Below, one piece after another: positions 55,742 through 64,000 of a DNA stretch of 64,000 bases. Every line of letters begins with the position of its first letter. Position 1 is the first letter of the stretch. The DNA is taken from positions 62,001 through 126,000 of the forward strand of contig JAMPAC010000002.1 in NCBI GenBank assembly GCA_023667395.1, in the 5' to 3' direction. The position numbers and the translations under genes are program-made. This DNA comes from Blautia sp. (GTDB lineage: Bacteria; Bacillota; Clostridia; Lachnospirales; Lachnospiraceae). The notes beneath the pieces were generated by a model that was not told the origin of the DNA, ran no database searches, and saw only the letters and a program-made list of their open reading frames with translations.

Positions 55742-56625
55742 TGAAAAAAGTGCTGATCACAGGCGCCAACAGCTATATAGGCACCTCCTTTGAAAACTGG
55801 ATAAAAGAAAACTGCGGCGAGATTGCCATCGATACATGGGATATGAAGGGCGATGCATGGAAAGAAAAGTCCTTTCATGGTTTTGACGCGGTGTTCCATG
55901 TGGCGGGGATCGCCCATGCGGACGTGGGAAAAGTTTCAGAAGAACAAAAGCAGATGTACTATAAAGTCAATTCGCAGCTGACTGTGGACTGTGCCCGGAA
56001 AGCCAAAGAAGAGGGTGTCGGGCAGTTTGTTTTCATGAGCAGCATCATCGTGTATGGAGAGAGCGCCGGAATCGGGCAGCCCAGGGTGATCGCGAAGGAT
56101 ACGCCTCTCGCTCCGGCCAATTTTTATGGGGACAGTAAGGTGAAAGCAGAAGAAGGCCTGCAGAAACTGGCGGACAGCCACTTCAAGGTTGTGATCCTGC
56201 GGCCTCCCATGATCTATGGCAAGGGTTCCAGGGGAAATTATCCCCTGTTGGCTAAGATGGCTCGTAAACTCCCTGTTTTTCCTGAGGTCAGGAATGAGAG
56301 GAGCATGTTATATATAGGGAATCTGTGCAAATTTATCAGCCTTATGGTCTTAAATGAAGAGGCTGGGGTCTTCTTCCCACAGAACAGGGAATATGTGAGG
56401 ACCAGCGAGATGGTAACCCATATCGCCGGGGCGCACCGGAAGAAAATACATTTGACAAAGGCCTTCAATCCGATTTTGAAGTTGATGGGAAAAATGGGAG
56501 GAAAACCGGGAGGATTGGTGAACAAAGCTTTCGGCAATATGGTGTATGAAAAATCCATGAGCGAATACAAGGAAGAATATCAATTGTATGACCTGCAGGA
56601 ATCTGTCCGGCTGACCGAACAATAG
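55738..56625 (+). CDS. NAD-dependent sugar epimerase/reductase (SDR family)
   Basis: 295 residues. Nucleotide loop KKVLITGANSYIGTSFENWI at the start, VFHVAGIAHADVG and the catalytic FYGDSKVKAEEGLQK with YxxxK. The substrate is probably a UDP-4-keto sugar made by the dehydratase at 44575, as such enzymes sit next to WbuB-like transferases in QuiNAc/FucNAc clusters. Its ATG overlaps the transferase stop by 4 bases. It is the only intact copy; copy A has only a scar. Confidence 0.9.
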   Translation: MMKKVLITGANSYIGTSFENWIKENCGEIAIDTWDMKGDAWKEKSFHGFDAVFHVAGIAHADVGKVSEEQKQMYYKVNSQLTVDCARKAKEEGVGQFVFMSSIIVYGESAGIGQPRVIAKDTPLAPANFYGDSKVKAEEGLQKLADSHFKVVILRPPMIYGKGSRGNYPLLAKMARKLPVFPEVRNERSMLYIGNLCKFISLMVLNEEAGVFFPQNREYVRTSEMVTHIAGAHRKKIHLTKAFNPILKLMGKMGGKPGGLVNKAFGNMVYEKSMSEYKEEYQLYDLQESVRLTEQ

Positions 56626-56635
56626 AGGTGCGATA

Positions 56636-57844
56636 ATGGGAAAACATATACTGGTCATTTCCCAGTATTTTTATCCGGAAGAGTTCCGGATAAACGATAT
56701 ATGTGAGGAATGGGTAAAAAGAGGATACGAAGTCACGGTCGTGACAGGGATCCCCAATTATCCGCAGGGAAGATTCTTTGACGGATATGGGTGGGGAAAG
56801 AAGAGAAAAGAAGTCTATAAAGGCATCCGCATTGTCAGGCTGCCCATTATTCCACGGGGAGAGCGGGCAGCGACCCTGATCCTGAACTATTTTTCCTTTG
56901 TGGCATCCGGTTTTTTCTGGAAAGTTTTCACCGGGATACGGGCGGATAAGGTGTTTGTTTTTGAAGTTTCCCCCATGACCCAGGCGCTGCCGGGCGTGTG
57001 GTATGCCCGGAAACGGAAAATTCCATGTTATATCTATGTGCAGGATCTGTGGCCGGAAAATGTGGAGTTTGTTGCAGGCATCCACAACAGACGGGTCATC
57101 GGAGCCATTGATAAGATGGTGAATTATATTTACCGGAACTGTACCGGAATATTTGCCACATCGCCAAGCTTTGTGAGGAAAATTGAGGAACGGGGCAGCG
57201 CATGGAACGGGAAGAACAGTAAGGTAGTGTACTGGCCGCAGTATGCGGAAGAATTTTACCGTCCCATGGGGAAAAAAGTCCTGGAAAAAGACGCCTGCTT
57301 TCAGGTGGTTTTTACCGGAAACATAGGATATGCGCAGGGATTGGATATTCTCCCTGCCACGGCGGAAATCCTGAAAAAGAAAGGGATCGGCTGCAGATTC
57401 ATGATCGTGGGGGACGGAAGATACAGGGAGGAACTGGAGCGTGAAATCGCATCCCGAAATGTGGCTGACATGTTCCTTATGCCGGGAAGAAAGCCGCCCC
57501 GGGAGATTCCGGAAATTCTTGCGGGGAGCGATGTGGCATATATTTCCTTTGCCAACAATCTTTTATTTGAGAATACGATCCCGGCGAAACTACAGTCCTA
57601 TATGGCATGCGGGATTCCCATACTGGCTTCCGCAACGGGCGAAACGAAACGGATCATTGACGAGGCACGCTGCGGCATAGCCTGTAAAATGGGGGACTGT
57701 GTAGCGCTGGCGGAGGGGATAGAACATTTTATGGAGATGCCCTGGGAGGAACGTTCCCGGATGGGACAGAATGCGTTGGGGTATTCGGAGAGACACTTTA
57801 ATAAGAGGAAGCTGTTGGATGAGATGGAGCGGTATGTGGGGTAG
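56636..57844 (+). CDS. WbuB-like family 4 glycosyltransferase
   Basis: 402 residues. The start HILVISQYFYPEEFRINDIC plus YEVTVVTGIPNYPQGRFFDG is typical of WbuB, a proposed N-acetylfucosamine transferase. The GT4 C-terminal half has VFTGNIGYAQGLDILPATAE, MPGRKPPREIPEILAGSDVA and YMACGIPILASATGETKRII. It would add the second sugar of the unit. It ends six bases before the stub of the NTPase gene. Copy A holds only two short pieces. Confidence 0.9.
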   Translation: MGKHILVISQYFYPEEFRINDICEEWVKRGYEVTVVTGIPNYPQGRFFDGYGWGKKRKEVYKGIRIVRLPIIPRGERAATLILNYFSFVASGFFWKVFTGIRADKVFVFEVSPMTQALPGVWYARKRKIPCYIYVQDLWPENVEFVAGIHNRRVIGAIDKMVNYIYRNCTGIFATSPSFVRKIEERGSAWNGKNSKVVYWPQYAEEFYRPMGKKVLEKDACFQVVFTGNIGYAQGLDILPATAEILKKKGIGCRFMIVGDGRYREELEREIASRNVADMFLMPGRKPPREIPEILAGSDVAYISFANNLLFENTIPAKLQSYMACGIPILASATGETKRIIDEARCGIACKMGDCVALAEGIEHFMEMPWEERSRMGQNALGYSERHFNKRKLLDEMERYVG

Positions 57845-57858
57845 GACAATTAACTCTT

Positions 57859-57950
57859 TTATCTGTTGGCATTATGTTCAAGAAAGTGTATGATAATTTA
57901 GGGGGCAAAGGGTTATTCCCTTTTGTGGATGAATAGGTTAAAATTTTTAG
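57859..57950 (-). pseudogene. 3' stub of the KAP NTPase gene
   Basis: On the minus strand this reads KILTYSSTKGNNPLPPKLSY and TFLNIM, matching residues about 840-870 of the intact NTPase (NILVYSSAGNNNSFAPKLTY, IFSNIM), and then jumps to the NAN-R end. The junction lies in gcattatg, which occurs twice in the intact gene (47222 and 47424), so about 202 bases were lost by recombination between 8-base repeats. Nothing upstream of the stub is left. Confidence 0.85.
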
Positions 57951-57975
57951 TTTATTTTGATGAAATTGGCGTTTA

Positions 57976-58004
57976 TTGACAGAGAATAGAATGTGTGCTA
58001 TAGT
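57976..58004 (+). promoter_or_regulatory. Strong sigma-A-type promoter for the second cassette
   Basis: TTGACA, a 17-base spacer and TATAGT, 38 bases before the start codon at 58042. It starts the low-GC glycan cassette. Confidence 0.82.
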
Positions 58005-58041
58005 GAGATGGTTAATTCGGGGGTGTGAAAGAATAATTTAA

Positions 58042-59160
58042 ATGAAAATTCTTGAAATTAATTCCGTTTGTGGAATAGGAAGCACAGGCAGGATAGCCGT
58101 AGAGATTGCGAAAGAGTATGAACAGAGCGGAAACAAGGTGGTAATTGCATACGGAAGGGGACAGACGTCTGCGGAAGGGGAAAAATATGCATACCATATT
58201 GGAAATGAAGTGGATGTCAGAATACATGGCATGATCTCCAGGCTTTTTGATCTGCATGGCTTTGCGTCAAAAAGGGCAACAAAGCAGTTCTTAAAATGGG
58301 CCGACCAGTATGACCCGGATTTGCTATGGCTTCATAACATACATGGTTATTATATCAATATCGGACTTTTGTTTCAATGGATAAAAAGCAGACCACAGAT
58401 GCAGGTACAATGGACTTTGCATGATTGTTGGGCATTTACGGGACATTGTGCTCATTTTACGTTTGCGCAGTGCGGCAAGTGGAAAAAGCAATGTGAACAT
58501 TGTCCGCAAAAAAGAAGTTATCCTAAAAGCTTCCTGATAGATTGCAGTTTGAAAAACTATAATAAGAAACGGGAACTATTTTGTGGCGTAAAGAATATGA
58601 CGCTGATCACTCCTTCCCAGTGGCTTGCAGATCTTGTGAAAGAAAGCTTTTTAGGAGAGTATCCTGTAGAAGTCAGATATAATATTGTTGATACCACTGT
58701 ATTCAAGCCAACAGACAGCAGCTTCCGACGCGATCATGGACTTGAGGGCAAGATAGTTATTCTTGGTGTGGCCAGTGTATGGAACGAACAGAAAGGCTTG
58801 CAGGACTTTATTGCATTATCCAGAATGTTAGATGAACGGTATATTATTGTGCTTATTGGGTTGAACAGCAAACAGATTAAAGCTTTGCCGGAATCCATTA
58901 TAGGTTTAGGTAAGATGAATGATATGACCCAGCTGGCGGCGGCTTATTCCGCTGCTGATTTTTTTGTAAATCCCAGCAGGGAGGAAACATTCGGATTAAC
59001 TACTGTAGAAGCGTGTGCTTGCGGGACAACAAGTATTGTATACCAAGGGAGTGCGAGTGAAGAAGTTGCAATGAAATATGGTGGGAAAACAATACCTGCA
59101 GGAGTGGAATACATTTATGAGGCAGTGACAGGAAGAAAGTATATGGCTGTGGGAGTCTGA
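58042..59160 (+). CDS. Family 4 glycosyltransferase
   Basis: 372 residues. The N-terminal half starts MKILEINSVCGIGSTGRIAV and has WTLHDCWAFTGHCAHFTFAQ; the C-terminal half has VILGVASVWNEQKGLQDFIA and PSREETFGLTTVEACACGTT. It is a GT4 enzyme of the cassette behind the strong promoter. The ribosome site is weak (gaaagaa). The gene is AT-rich compared with the polysaccharide genes before 47 kb. Confidence 0.9.
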   Translation: MKILEINSVCGIGSTGRIAVEIAKEYEQSGNKVVIAYGRGQTSAEGEKYAYHIGNEVDVRIHGMISRLFDLHGFASKRATKQFLKWADQYDPDLLWLHNIHGYYINIGLLFQWIKSRPQMQVQWTLHDCWAFTGHCAHFTFAQCGKWKKQCEHCPQKRSYPKSFLIDCSLKNYNKKRELFCGVKNMTLITPSQWLADLVKESFLGEYPVEVRYNIVDTTVFKPTDSSFRRDHGLEGKIVILGVASVWNEQKGLQDFIALSRMLDERYIIVLIGLNSKQIKALPESIIGLGKMNDMTQLAAAYSAADFFVNPSREETFGLTTVEACACGTTSIVYQGSASEEVAMKYGGKTIPAGVEYIYEAVTGRKYMAVGV

Positions 59161-59180
59161 TTGGGAGGATTATTTATATA

Positions 59181-60266
59181 ATGTATTATATTCCTTTGCT
59201 TTTACTTATTTTTTTTTCCTGGATAGAGCAATATATAAAGGCCAGGCATAAAACGGTATTGTTTCATATTGCTTTTTGTGTGTTGCTTGCTATGTTGTGC
59301 CTGCGATATGGGCAGGGAACGGATTATTTTGGATATAGAAAAAATTTTTATATGATAGACGAGCACAATGAAGTCGGATTTGTATTTGTGGAGCACTTGT
59401 TTCGTTATTTTAATCTTGACTTTGAGTTATTTGTTTTTGCGGTATCGGTTTTTCAAATGATTTGTATGTATAGGGCAGTTAAGATTTTCAGCCCATACAA
59501 ATGCCTGAGTCTATTGTTGTTTTATCCAACAGTATATTTAACATATATGTTTGGTATACGTCAAGGGATTGTAATAGCTTTTTTCCTGGGATTTATGTTG
59601 AAATGGCTGGTAGAGAAAAAATGGAAAAGGTATTTTGCTGCATGCCTGCTTGCGATGACAATACATAGTGTATCTATCGTTTTCGTTTTACCTCTGTTTT
59701 TATTGGTAAAGAAATGGGAGATTAAATATTTTTATGCAGGAATTTTTGTCGCCCTGTGGGGTGGGATTTTTATATATTTTGCTCCGCTATCGTGGTTTTC
59801 GGCTGTTGATATCGGCTCTTTTCAGTTCTATCTGGAAGAAAACCAATTTTCTGTCAGTCCGTTAGGGCTGTTGGAAAGGGTCGTAATGGTTATTATTATA
59901 ATAGTATTGTGGAATACACTTAGTGAAGAGGGTAAGGGAAATTATCCTGAGAACCGTTTAATGTATCAGATTTACTTAATCGGCTTTGCAATCTCGCTTT
60001 TATTCTTTCCGTGGTCAATACTGAGTTCCAGGTTGGCAGCAGCATTTAAGGCGGTAGAGATTATTTTAATCCCTGGTTTGATTAGACAGAATAAGAAATG
60101 GCGTCAGGTATTATTATTTTTTATCATATGTTATACCCTGTTGATGACAACCAAAAATATTATGTCCTATATTGAGCAGGGGGGCTATGAAGGCTGCAAT
60201 GTTTTGACGTATCCGTATATTTCAATATTTACTAAAGAACTCATTGAACTTCGACAGGGCGGCTAA
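59181..60266 (+). CDS. EpsG-family polysaccharide polymerase (second copy)
   Basis: 361 residues with about 10 membrane segments. EpsG-type elements are YGQGTDYFGYRKNFYMIDEH, FGIRQGIVIAFFLGFMLKWL and SVSIVFVLPLFLLV. It is diverged from the copy at 39583, so it is not a recent duplicate. A gggagga site precedes it. It would polymerise the glycan made by this cassette. Confidence 0.85.
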   Translation: MYYIPLLLLIFFSWIEQYIKARHKTVLFHIAFCVLLAMLCLRYGQGTDYFGYRKNFYMIDEHNEVGFVFVEHLFRYFNLDFELFVFAVSVFQMICMYRAVKIFSPYKCLSLLLFYPTVYLTYMFGIRQGIVIAFFLGFMLKWLVEKKWKRYFAACLLAMTIHSVSIVFVLPLFLLVKKWEIKYFYAGIFVALWGGIFIYFAPLSWFSAVDIGSFQFYLEENQFSVSPLGLLERVVMVIIIIVLWNTLSEEGKGNYPENRLMYQIYLIGFAISLLFFPWSILSSRLAAAFKAVEIILIPGLIRQNKKWRQVLLFFIICYTLLMTTKNIMSYIEQGGYEGCNVLTYPYISIFTKELIELRQGG

Positions 60267-61420
60267 TGAGCAGGTTTGATTTTGAGGGAGAAAAGGTGAG
60301 ATATATATTTTGTTGTACTATGGTACCAATAGAGTATGAGATGGAAATTGCTGACATTTCAAATGCAAGTAATAGATTTCTGCATAATTTGTGCACTCGG
60401 CTTATGAATCTGCAGGAAATAAATATTATGTCGTATTTGGGAATCCCCGTTATGCCTGAAGTAAGAAAAAAGTTATATGATTTTTCAAAGCAGACAGGAA
60501 ATTTTTTCTTGTTTTACAAATCAAGGATGATGTTGGGAGGTGTTTGGAAATATGGAAAGGCATTGCAAAAACAGCTAAGATTCTGTGATGGGGTCATTGC
60601 GTATAATGTGTTGTATGTATGGTTGAGAGTCCCTGATTATGCAAAAAAACTGGGAAAGAAATCCATATTGATTTTAGCGGATTATTCCCCGCCAGATTCC
60701 TATAAAAGCAAAGTGCGCAAAGCGTATGCGCATATGCAGTTAAAATCTATTCGAAAGTATGAATGTGTCATAGGGCTGTCAGAGAACGTAAAGCAATATT
60801 TAAGGCCCACTCAAAGGTTTATGTGTATGGAGGGCGGGATAAACAGGGAAGTTTATGATTACTTTGTGAAGTATAAAACGCCTGATAAAAAGCATATTAA
60901 GGTCATGTATGCAGGGATATTGGAAAAAGTAACAGGCATAGACTTGTTGATTCGGGCATTTGAGACGTTGTGTATGGAAAATGTGCAGCTGATTATCAGC
61001 GGAAAAGGATCCTTGGCAGAGTGGCTCAGGGCAAAAACAGAACAAAATCAGGCAATTATTTATCTGGGATGTGTCCCCTATGAAGAATATATTTATAATC
61101 TAAGTGAGGCAGATATATTAGTAAATCCCAGAAATATGGCTTTGTTGGAAAATGCATATAATTTTCCGTCTAAGATTATGGAGTATCTTGCAACGGGGAA
61201 ACCTATTGTTTCAACAAGATTTCCAGGATGGCAGAAATATGATAGGTATATTTCTTTTTGCGGAAGTACTGTAAAGGATATACAAGAGGCTGTATTTCAA
61301 GCGGTTGAAAATATAGAAAAGTGGGATGCGGAGAAATACAGAAAGAACAGAGAGTTTGCAAAGAATTTTATTTGGGACAAGCAGGTAGAAACGATTGCAA
61401 AATTTATGGAAGAACACTAA
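60266..61420 (+). CDS. Family 4-like glycosyltransferase
   Basis: 384 residues. C-terminal GT4-style part: VMYAGILEKVTGIDLLIRAF, SGKGSLAEWLRAKTEQNQAI and SEADILVNPRNMALLENAYN, FPSKIMEYLATGKPIVSTRF. The N-terminal half is less typical. Its ATG shares a base with the stop of the polymerase gene, so translation is coupled. The low GC matches the neighbours. Confidence 0.85.
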   Translation: MSRFDFEGEKVRYIFCCTMVPIEYEMEIADISNASNRFLHNLCTRLMNLQEINIMSYLGIPVMPEVRKKLYDFSKQTGNFFLFYKSRMMLGGVWKYGKALQKQLRFCDGVIAYNVLYVWLRVPDYAKKLGKKSILILADYSPPDSYKSKVRKAYAHMQLKSIRKYECVIGLSENVKQYLRPTQRFMCMEGGINREVYDYFVKYKTPDKKHIKVMYAGILEKVTGIDLLIRAFETLCMENVQLIISGKGSLAEWLRAKTEQNQAIIYLGCVPYEEYIYNLSEADILVNPRNMALLENAYNFPSKIMEYLATGKPIVSTRFPGWQKYDRYISFCGSTVKDIQEAVFQAVENIEKWDAEKYRKNREFAKNFIWDKQVETIAKFMEEH

Positions 61421-61442
61421 CTGGTAAAGAAAGAAGGCTGGA

Positions 61443-62558
61443 ATGAAAATTCTTTATATTACAAATATTCCTTCTCCATATCGTGTGGCTTATTTTAATA
61501 AATTAGGAGAATTCGTTGACCTGACTGTAATATTTGAGAGAGGTGGTTCTACAGAACGGGATAGCAGCTGGCTGAATTACGAATGTAAGAATTTCCGGGA
61601 AATTATTTGCAAAGGAAAGCGAATAGGGGTAGACAGTGCTCTGTCATTGGCTCCTGTTAAACATTTAAGTAGGTATAAGTATGATTGGCTTATTTTGGGA
61701 AATGCAATGTCCGTCAGTGGTATTCTGGAAATAATATATTTGAAAATGAAGAGAATCCCTTACTGGATAGAAGGGGATGGTGCATTCCTGCCGACAGGGA
61801 GGGAAGGAGTTAAGTTTTTTATAAAAAAGTTTATATTGTCAGGGGCTAAAGGATATCTGAGCACGTGTAAAAACCATGACAAATATTACATGCATTATGG
61901 AGTAAATAAGGAGTTGATATTCAGGTATCCATTTAGTTCGCTTATGGAAAAGGATATTTTAAAAAGCCCGGTTACAATGGACGAGAAACGTATATTGAGG
62001 GAAAAACTGGGAATGAAAGAGAAATATATTGTTGTAACGGTGGGGCAGTTTATATACCGGAAAGGTTTTGATCTGTTGGTTAAGGCGGGGGAAAAATTAG
62101 GCAGAGAAGTAGGAATCTATTTTATAGGCGGGGAGCGGTCAGGGATTCTTGCCGACCAGGAACAGTTACATTCAATTCCTTTTCAGCTGCCGGAAGCATT
62201 AAAGGATTATTACGATGCCGCAGATGTTTTTGTATTACCCACAAGGGAAGATATATGGGGACTGGTTGTAAATGAAGCAATGGCGAGGGGGCTGCCTGTG
62301 GTTACAACCATACGGTGTAATGCGGGAGTGGAGATGATACGAAACGGTGAAAATGGGTATACTATTCCTGTGGAGAATGTTGAAGAACTTGTTTCTAAAA
62401 TAACTATTGTTTTAAAAGATCCGGAACGCGAAAAAATGGGACAAACTGCGTTGGAGACTATAAGAAGATACACAATTGAAACAATGGCGGAAAGACATAT
62501 TCGTATATTTTCGGATTTGGAATGTAAGGGTAATGAGGGCAGAAAAGATGGGATATAG
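61443..62558 (+). CDS. Family 4 glycosyltransferase
   Basis: 371 residues. Start MKILYITNIPSPYRVAYFNK, a pattern of fungal- and bacterial-type GT4 enzymes; C-terminal VVTVGQFIYRKGFDLLVKAG and LPTREDIWGLVVNEAMARGL, then PVVTTIRCNAGVEMI. Adds a sugar to the lipid-linked unit. It overlaps the LicD-type gene by 11 bases. Confidence 0.9.
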   Translation: MKILYITNIPSPYRVAYFNKLGEFVDLTVIFERGGSTERDSSWLNYECKNFREIICKGKRIGVDSALSLAPVKHLSRYKYDWLILGNAMSVSGILEIIYLKMKRIPYWIEGDGAFLPTGREGVKFFIKKFILSGAKGYLSTCKNHDKYYMHYGVNKELIFRYPFSSLMEKDILKSPVTMDEKRILREKLGMKEKYIVVTVGQFIYRKGFDLLVKAGEKLGREVGIYFIGGERSGILADQEQLHSIPFQLPEALKDYYDAADVFVLPTREDIWGLVVNEAMARGLPVVTTIRCNAGVEMIRNGENGYTIPVENVEELVSKITIVLKDPEREKMGQTALETIRRYTIETMAERHIRIFSDLECKGNEGRKDGI

Positions 62559-63471
62559 TTATGAAGCAGAATATAGGGATGAATATTTGGTTGATGAGAC
62601 GCATAAACGCATTTGGGCAATAGAAATCAACATTTTAAAAGAAATTATGCGCATTTGTGAAAAACATAATATACCTTATTTCGTTTACGGGGGAACACTT
62701 TTGGGGGCGGCGCGTCATAGGGGATTTATCCCCTGGGATGATGATATGGATGTCGCAATGCTTCGTAAGGACTATGAGTTGTTTCTTGAAAAGGCAGATG
62801 CAGAACTTGATCAAGGTAGATTTTGCCTGCAGAAATCAGAAGTTTATGGGGAAATCTATGAAGGGTTTTCAAGGATAAGGGATAATAATTCGACAGCTAT
62901 TATTTACAGGGATAGAAATAAGCAATGTAATCATGGAATTTTTGTTGATATTTTCCCTCTGGATAATATACCTGAACAATTATGGAAACAGAAAATACAA
63001 TTCTTAAAAATTAAGATCCTGAACGCATTGATATTTTATCATGTATACGCAGAAGAAGATTTAAATCATTTAATGTTAAAGAAACTAGTTGGCAGCATTA
63101 GAAATGTGAAAGTCTGGAAAGGAGTAATACGTAAATTAAAAAAGGAATGTATGCGTTATAATAAATGTGGATGCAGTATTGTTGGAATATTATCATGCGC
63201 TCCATATGATAAGACATGTTACTGGTATTTGTCAGATATTGAGCAGACTATGGATATGGAGTTTGAAGACCTTTATGTAAAAGTACCTGTGGGTTATGAC
63301 AGATGTCTTACAATAGCGTATGGGAATTGGCGTGAGTTTCCACCCGTGGAAGAAAGGGGCAAATGGCATCAGAATATATACTTTGATCCATATAAACCTT
63401 ATACAGTATATGCTGATGGTGAGAATATGGATGAGTTGTTTGAAAAGGGGGACGGTCATGTTCCAAGATAA
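62548..63471 (+). CDS. LicD-family phosphotransferase
   Basis: 307 residues. The LicD hallmark is complete: YFVYGGTLLGAARHRGFIPW followed by DDDMDVAMLRKDYELFL. LicD proteins transfer phosphocholine or other phospho-groups (for example phosphoribitol or glycerol phosphate) onto glycans. No licA-C choline genes are in the window, so the donor is open. The start at 62548 has gaggg eight bases upstream; 62533 is an alternative. It overlaps the next gene by 14 bases. Confidence 0.9.
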   Translation: MGYSYEAEYRDEYLVDETHKRIWAIEINILKEIMRICEKHNIPYFVYGGTLLGAARHRGFIPWDDDMDVAMLRKDYELFLEKADAELDQGRFCLQKSEVYGEIYEGFSRIRDNNSTAIIYRDRNKQCNHGIFVDIFPLDNIPEQLWKQKIQFLKIKILNALIFYHVYAEEDLNHLMLKKLVGSIRNVKVWKGVIRKLKKECMRYNKCGCSIVGILSCAPYDKTCYWYLSDIEQTMDMEFEDLYVKVPVGYDRCLTIAYGNWREFPPVEERGKWHQNIYFDPYKPYTVYADGENMDELFEKGDGHVPR

Positions 63472-64000
63472 ATTTCCTATTCCCGTAGTGTTGTTTACAT
63501 TTAATAGACCACAATTAGTGTCTATGCAGATTGAAATTTTGAAAAAGGTGAAACCGTGTAAAATTTTTTTCGTGTCTGATGCTGCTAGAAATGGTAGAGA
63601 AGAAGAGAAAAAATTAGTTCTGCAGACACGACAACTGATTGATAGAGTGGATTGGGATTGTGAAATAAACAGATATTTTGCAGAAAGAAATATGGGATGT
63701 GATTCGATCATAGTAAGCGCATTAAATGATATTTTTTCCAAGGTTGATAAAGCAATTATCTTGGAGGATGATTGCATTCCCTGTATTAGCTTTTTTACAT
63801 TTTGCATGGAGATGTTAGACAGATACGTAAATAATTCTGAAATAATGTATGTTTCAGGAACTAAATGGGTTCCGCAGTATTCAATGAGGTATAGTTATGG
63901 ATTTTCGTATAATACTGGAACATGGGGATGGGCGACTTGGAAAAGGGCATGGAAAGAATGGCATTGGGATATAAGAGAATGGGAAGAAAAGAAAAATGAT
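63458..64000 (+). CDS. Glycosyltransferase-like protein, cut by the window end
   Basis: At least 181 residues, 3' end missing. FPIPVVLFTFNRPQLVSMQI, RNMGCDSIIVSALNDIF, and AIILEDDCIPCISFFTFCME form a GT-A start with an acidic EDD metal site, then YNTGTWGWATWKRAWKEWHW. This is a family 2-like transferase often found in polysaccharide clusters. An aaaaggggga site precedes the ATG inside the LicD gene. Confidence 0.82.
   Translation, partial: MFQDKFPIPVVLFTFNRPQLVSMQIEILKKVKPCKIFFVSDAARNGREEEKKLVLQTRQLIDRVDWDCEINRYFAERNMGCDSIIVSALNDIFSKVDKAIILEDDCIPCISFFTFCMEMLDRYVNNSEIMYVSGTKWVPQYSMRYSYGFSYNTGTWGWATWKRAWKEWHWDIREWEEKKND

Larger units (their letters stand above)
55136..57950 (+). repeat. Segmental duplication, copy B
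   Basis: This is the fuller copy of the duplicated block: transferase (frameshifted), epimerase, WbuB-like glycosyltransferase and the 3' stub of the NTPase gene. The homology to copy A ends in the NTPase 3' end at about 57950, which lies on the opposite strand to the other genes, so the parent unit already had the convergent arrangement. Confidence 0.85.

Noticed and set aside
46440-58000. Insertion sequence as the cause of the duplication
   Set aside because: No transposase gene, terminal inverted repeats or target duplications were seen at the borders.

Overview
The window looks like a chromosome segment of a motile, low-to-mid GC Firmicute, most likely a Lachnospiraceae-type clostridium. 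The reasons are the gene orders known from Firmicutes (ftsE-ftsX with a coiled-coil M23 protein, mbl-flhO-flhP, comFC-yvyF, cdaA-cdaR-glmM), a Spo0A-type DNA-binding domain, a LexA box of the Gram-positive type and Gram-positive-style ribosome binding sites. No rRNA, tRNA, CRISPR array or recognisable insertion sequence was seen.

Positions 1-29 kb are mostly housekeeping genes on the plus strand: a YjfB-like motility protein, a PucR/CdaR-type regulator, the FtsEX division and cell-wall hydrolase module with a CtpA-type protease, an SCP2-domain protein, SOS-regulated uvrB-uvrA, a GT-C-like membrane protein, Mbl with two flagellar rod/hook proteins and a rod-binding protein, recD2, comFC, yvyF, two unknown membrane proteins, the c-di-AMP/peptidoglycan-precursor operon cdaA-cdaR-glmM, an HPr protein and leuA. 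A convergent DUF3048 lipoprotein (yerB-like) closes this part behind a bidirectional terminator.

Positions 28.3-47 kb form a large surface-polysaccharide region. It starts with a GtrB-type glycosyltransferase, a lone Spo0A-C domain protein, several multi-membrane GT-C-like proteins and a GtrII-type protein. A polysaccharide operon follows: a polyprenyl glycosylphosphotransferase, a Wzz-like protein with a kinase-like tail that has no P-loop, glycosyltransferases, an EpsG-type polymerase, a 4,6-dehydratase and a small initiating sugar transferase.

Positions 47-58 kb are the most unusual part. The small sugar transferase and the DNA after it (epimerase, WbuB-like glycosyltransferase, 3' end of a KAP NTPase gene) exist twice, and the copies have decayed in complementary ways. 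Copy A (46.4-47.2 kb) keeps the transferase and the complete NTPase but has only scars of the epimerase and glycosyltransferase. Copy B (55.1-57.95 kb) has a frameshifted transferase, an intact epimerase and glycosyltransferase, and only a stub of the NTPase. Between the copies, on the minus strand, lies a two-gene module: a 1222-residue TPR-like protein with a DUF2971-like C terminus, and a 935-residue membrane KAP P-loop NTPase. Upstream of it sit a decayed XRE-type regulator gene and three related palindromic sites. This pair is the best candidate for an undescribed system; its function (defence, toxin-like or other) is not shown by the sequence.

Positions 58-64 kb are visibly AT-rich and carry a second polysaccharide cassette with its own consensus promoter: three GT4-type glycosyltransferases, a second EpsG-type polymerase, a LicD-type transferase and the start of another glycosyltransferase cut by the window edge. 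No Wzx flippase is present in the window.
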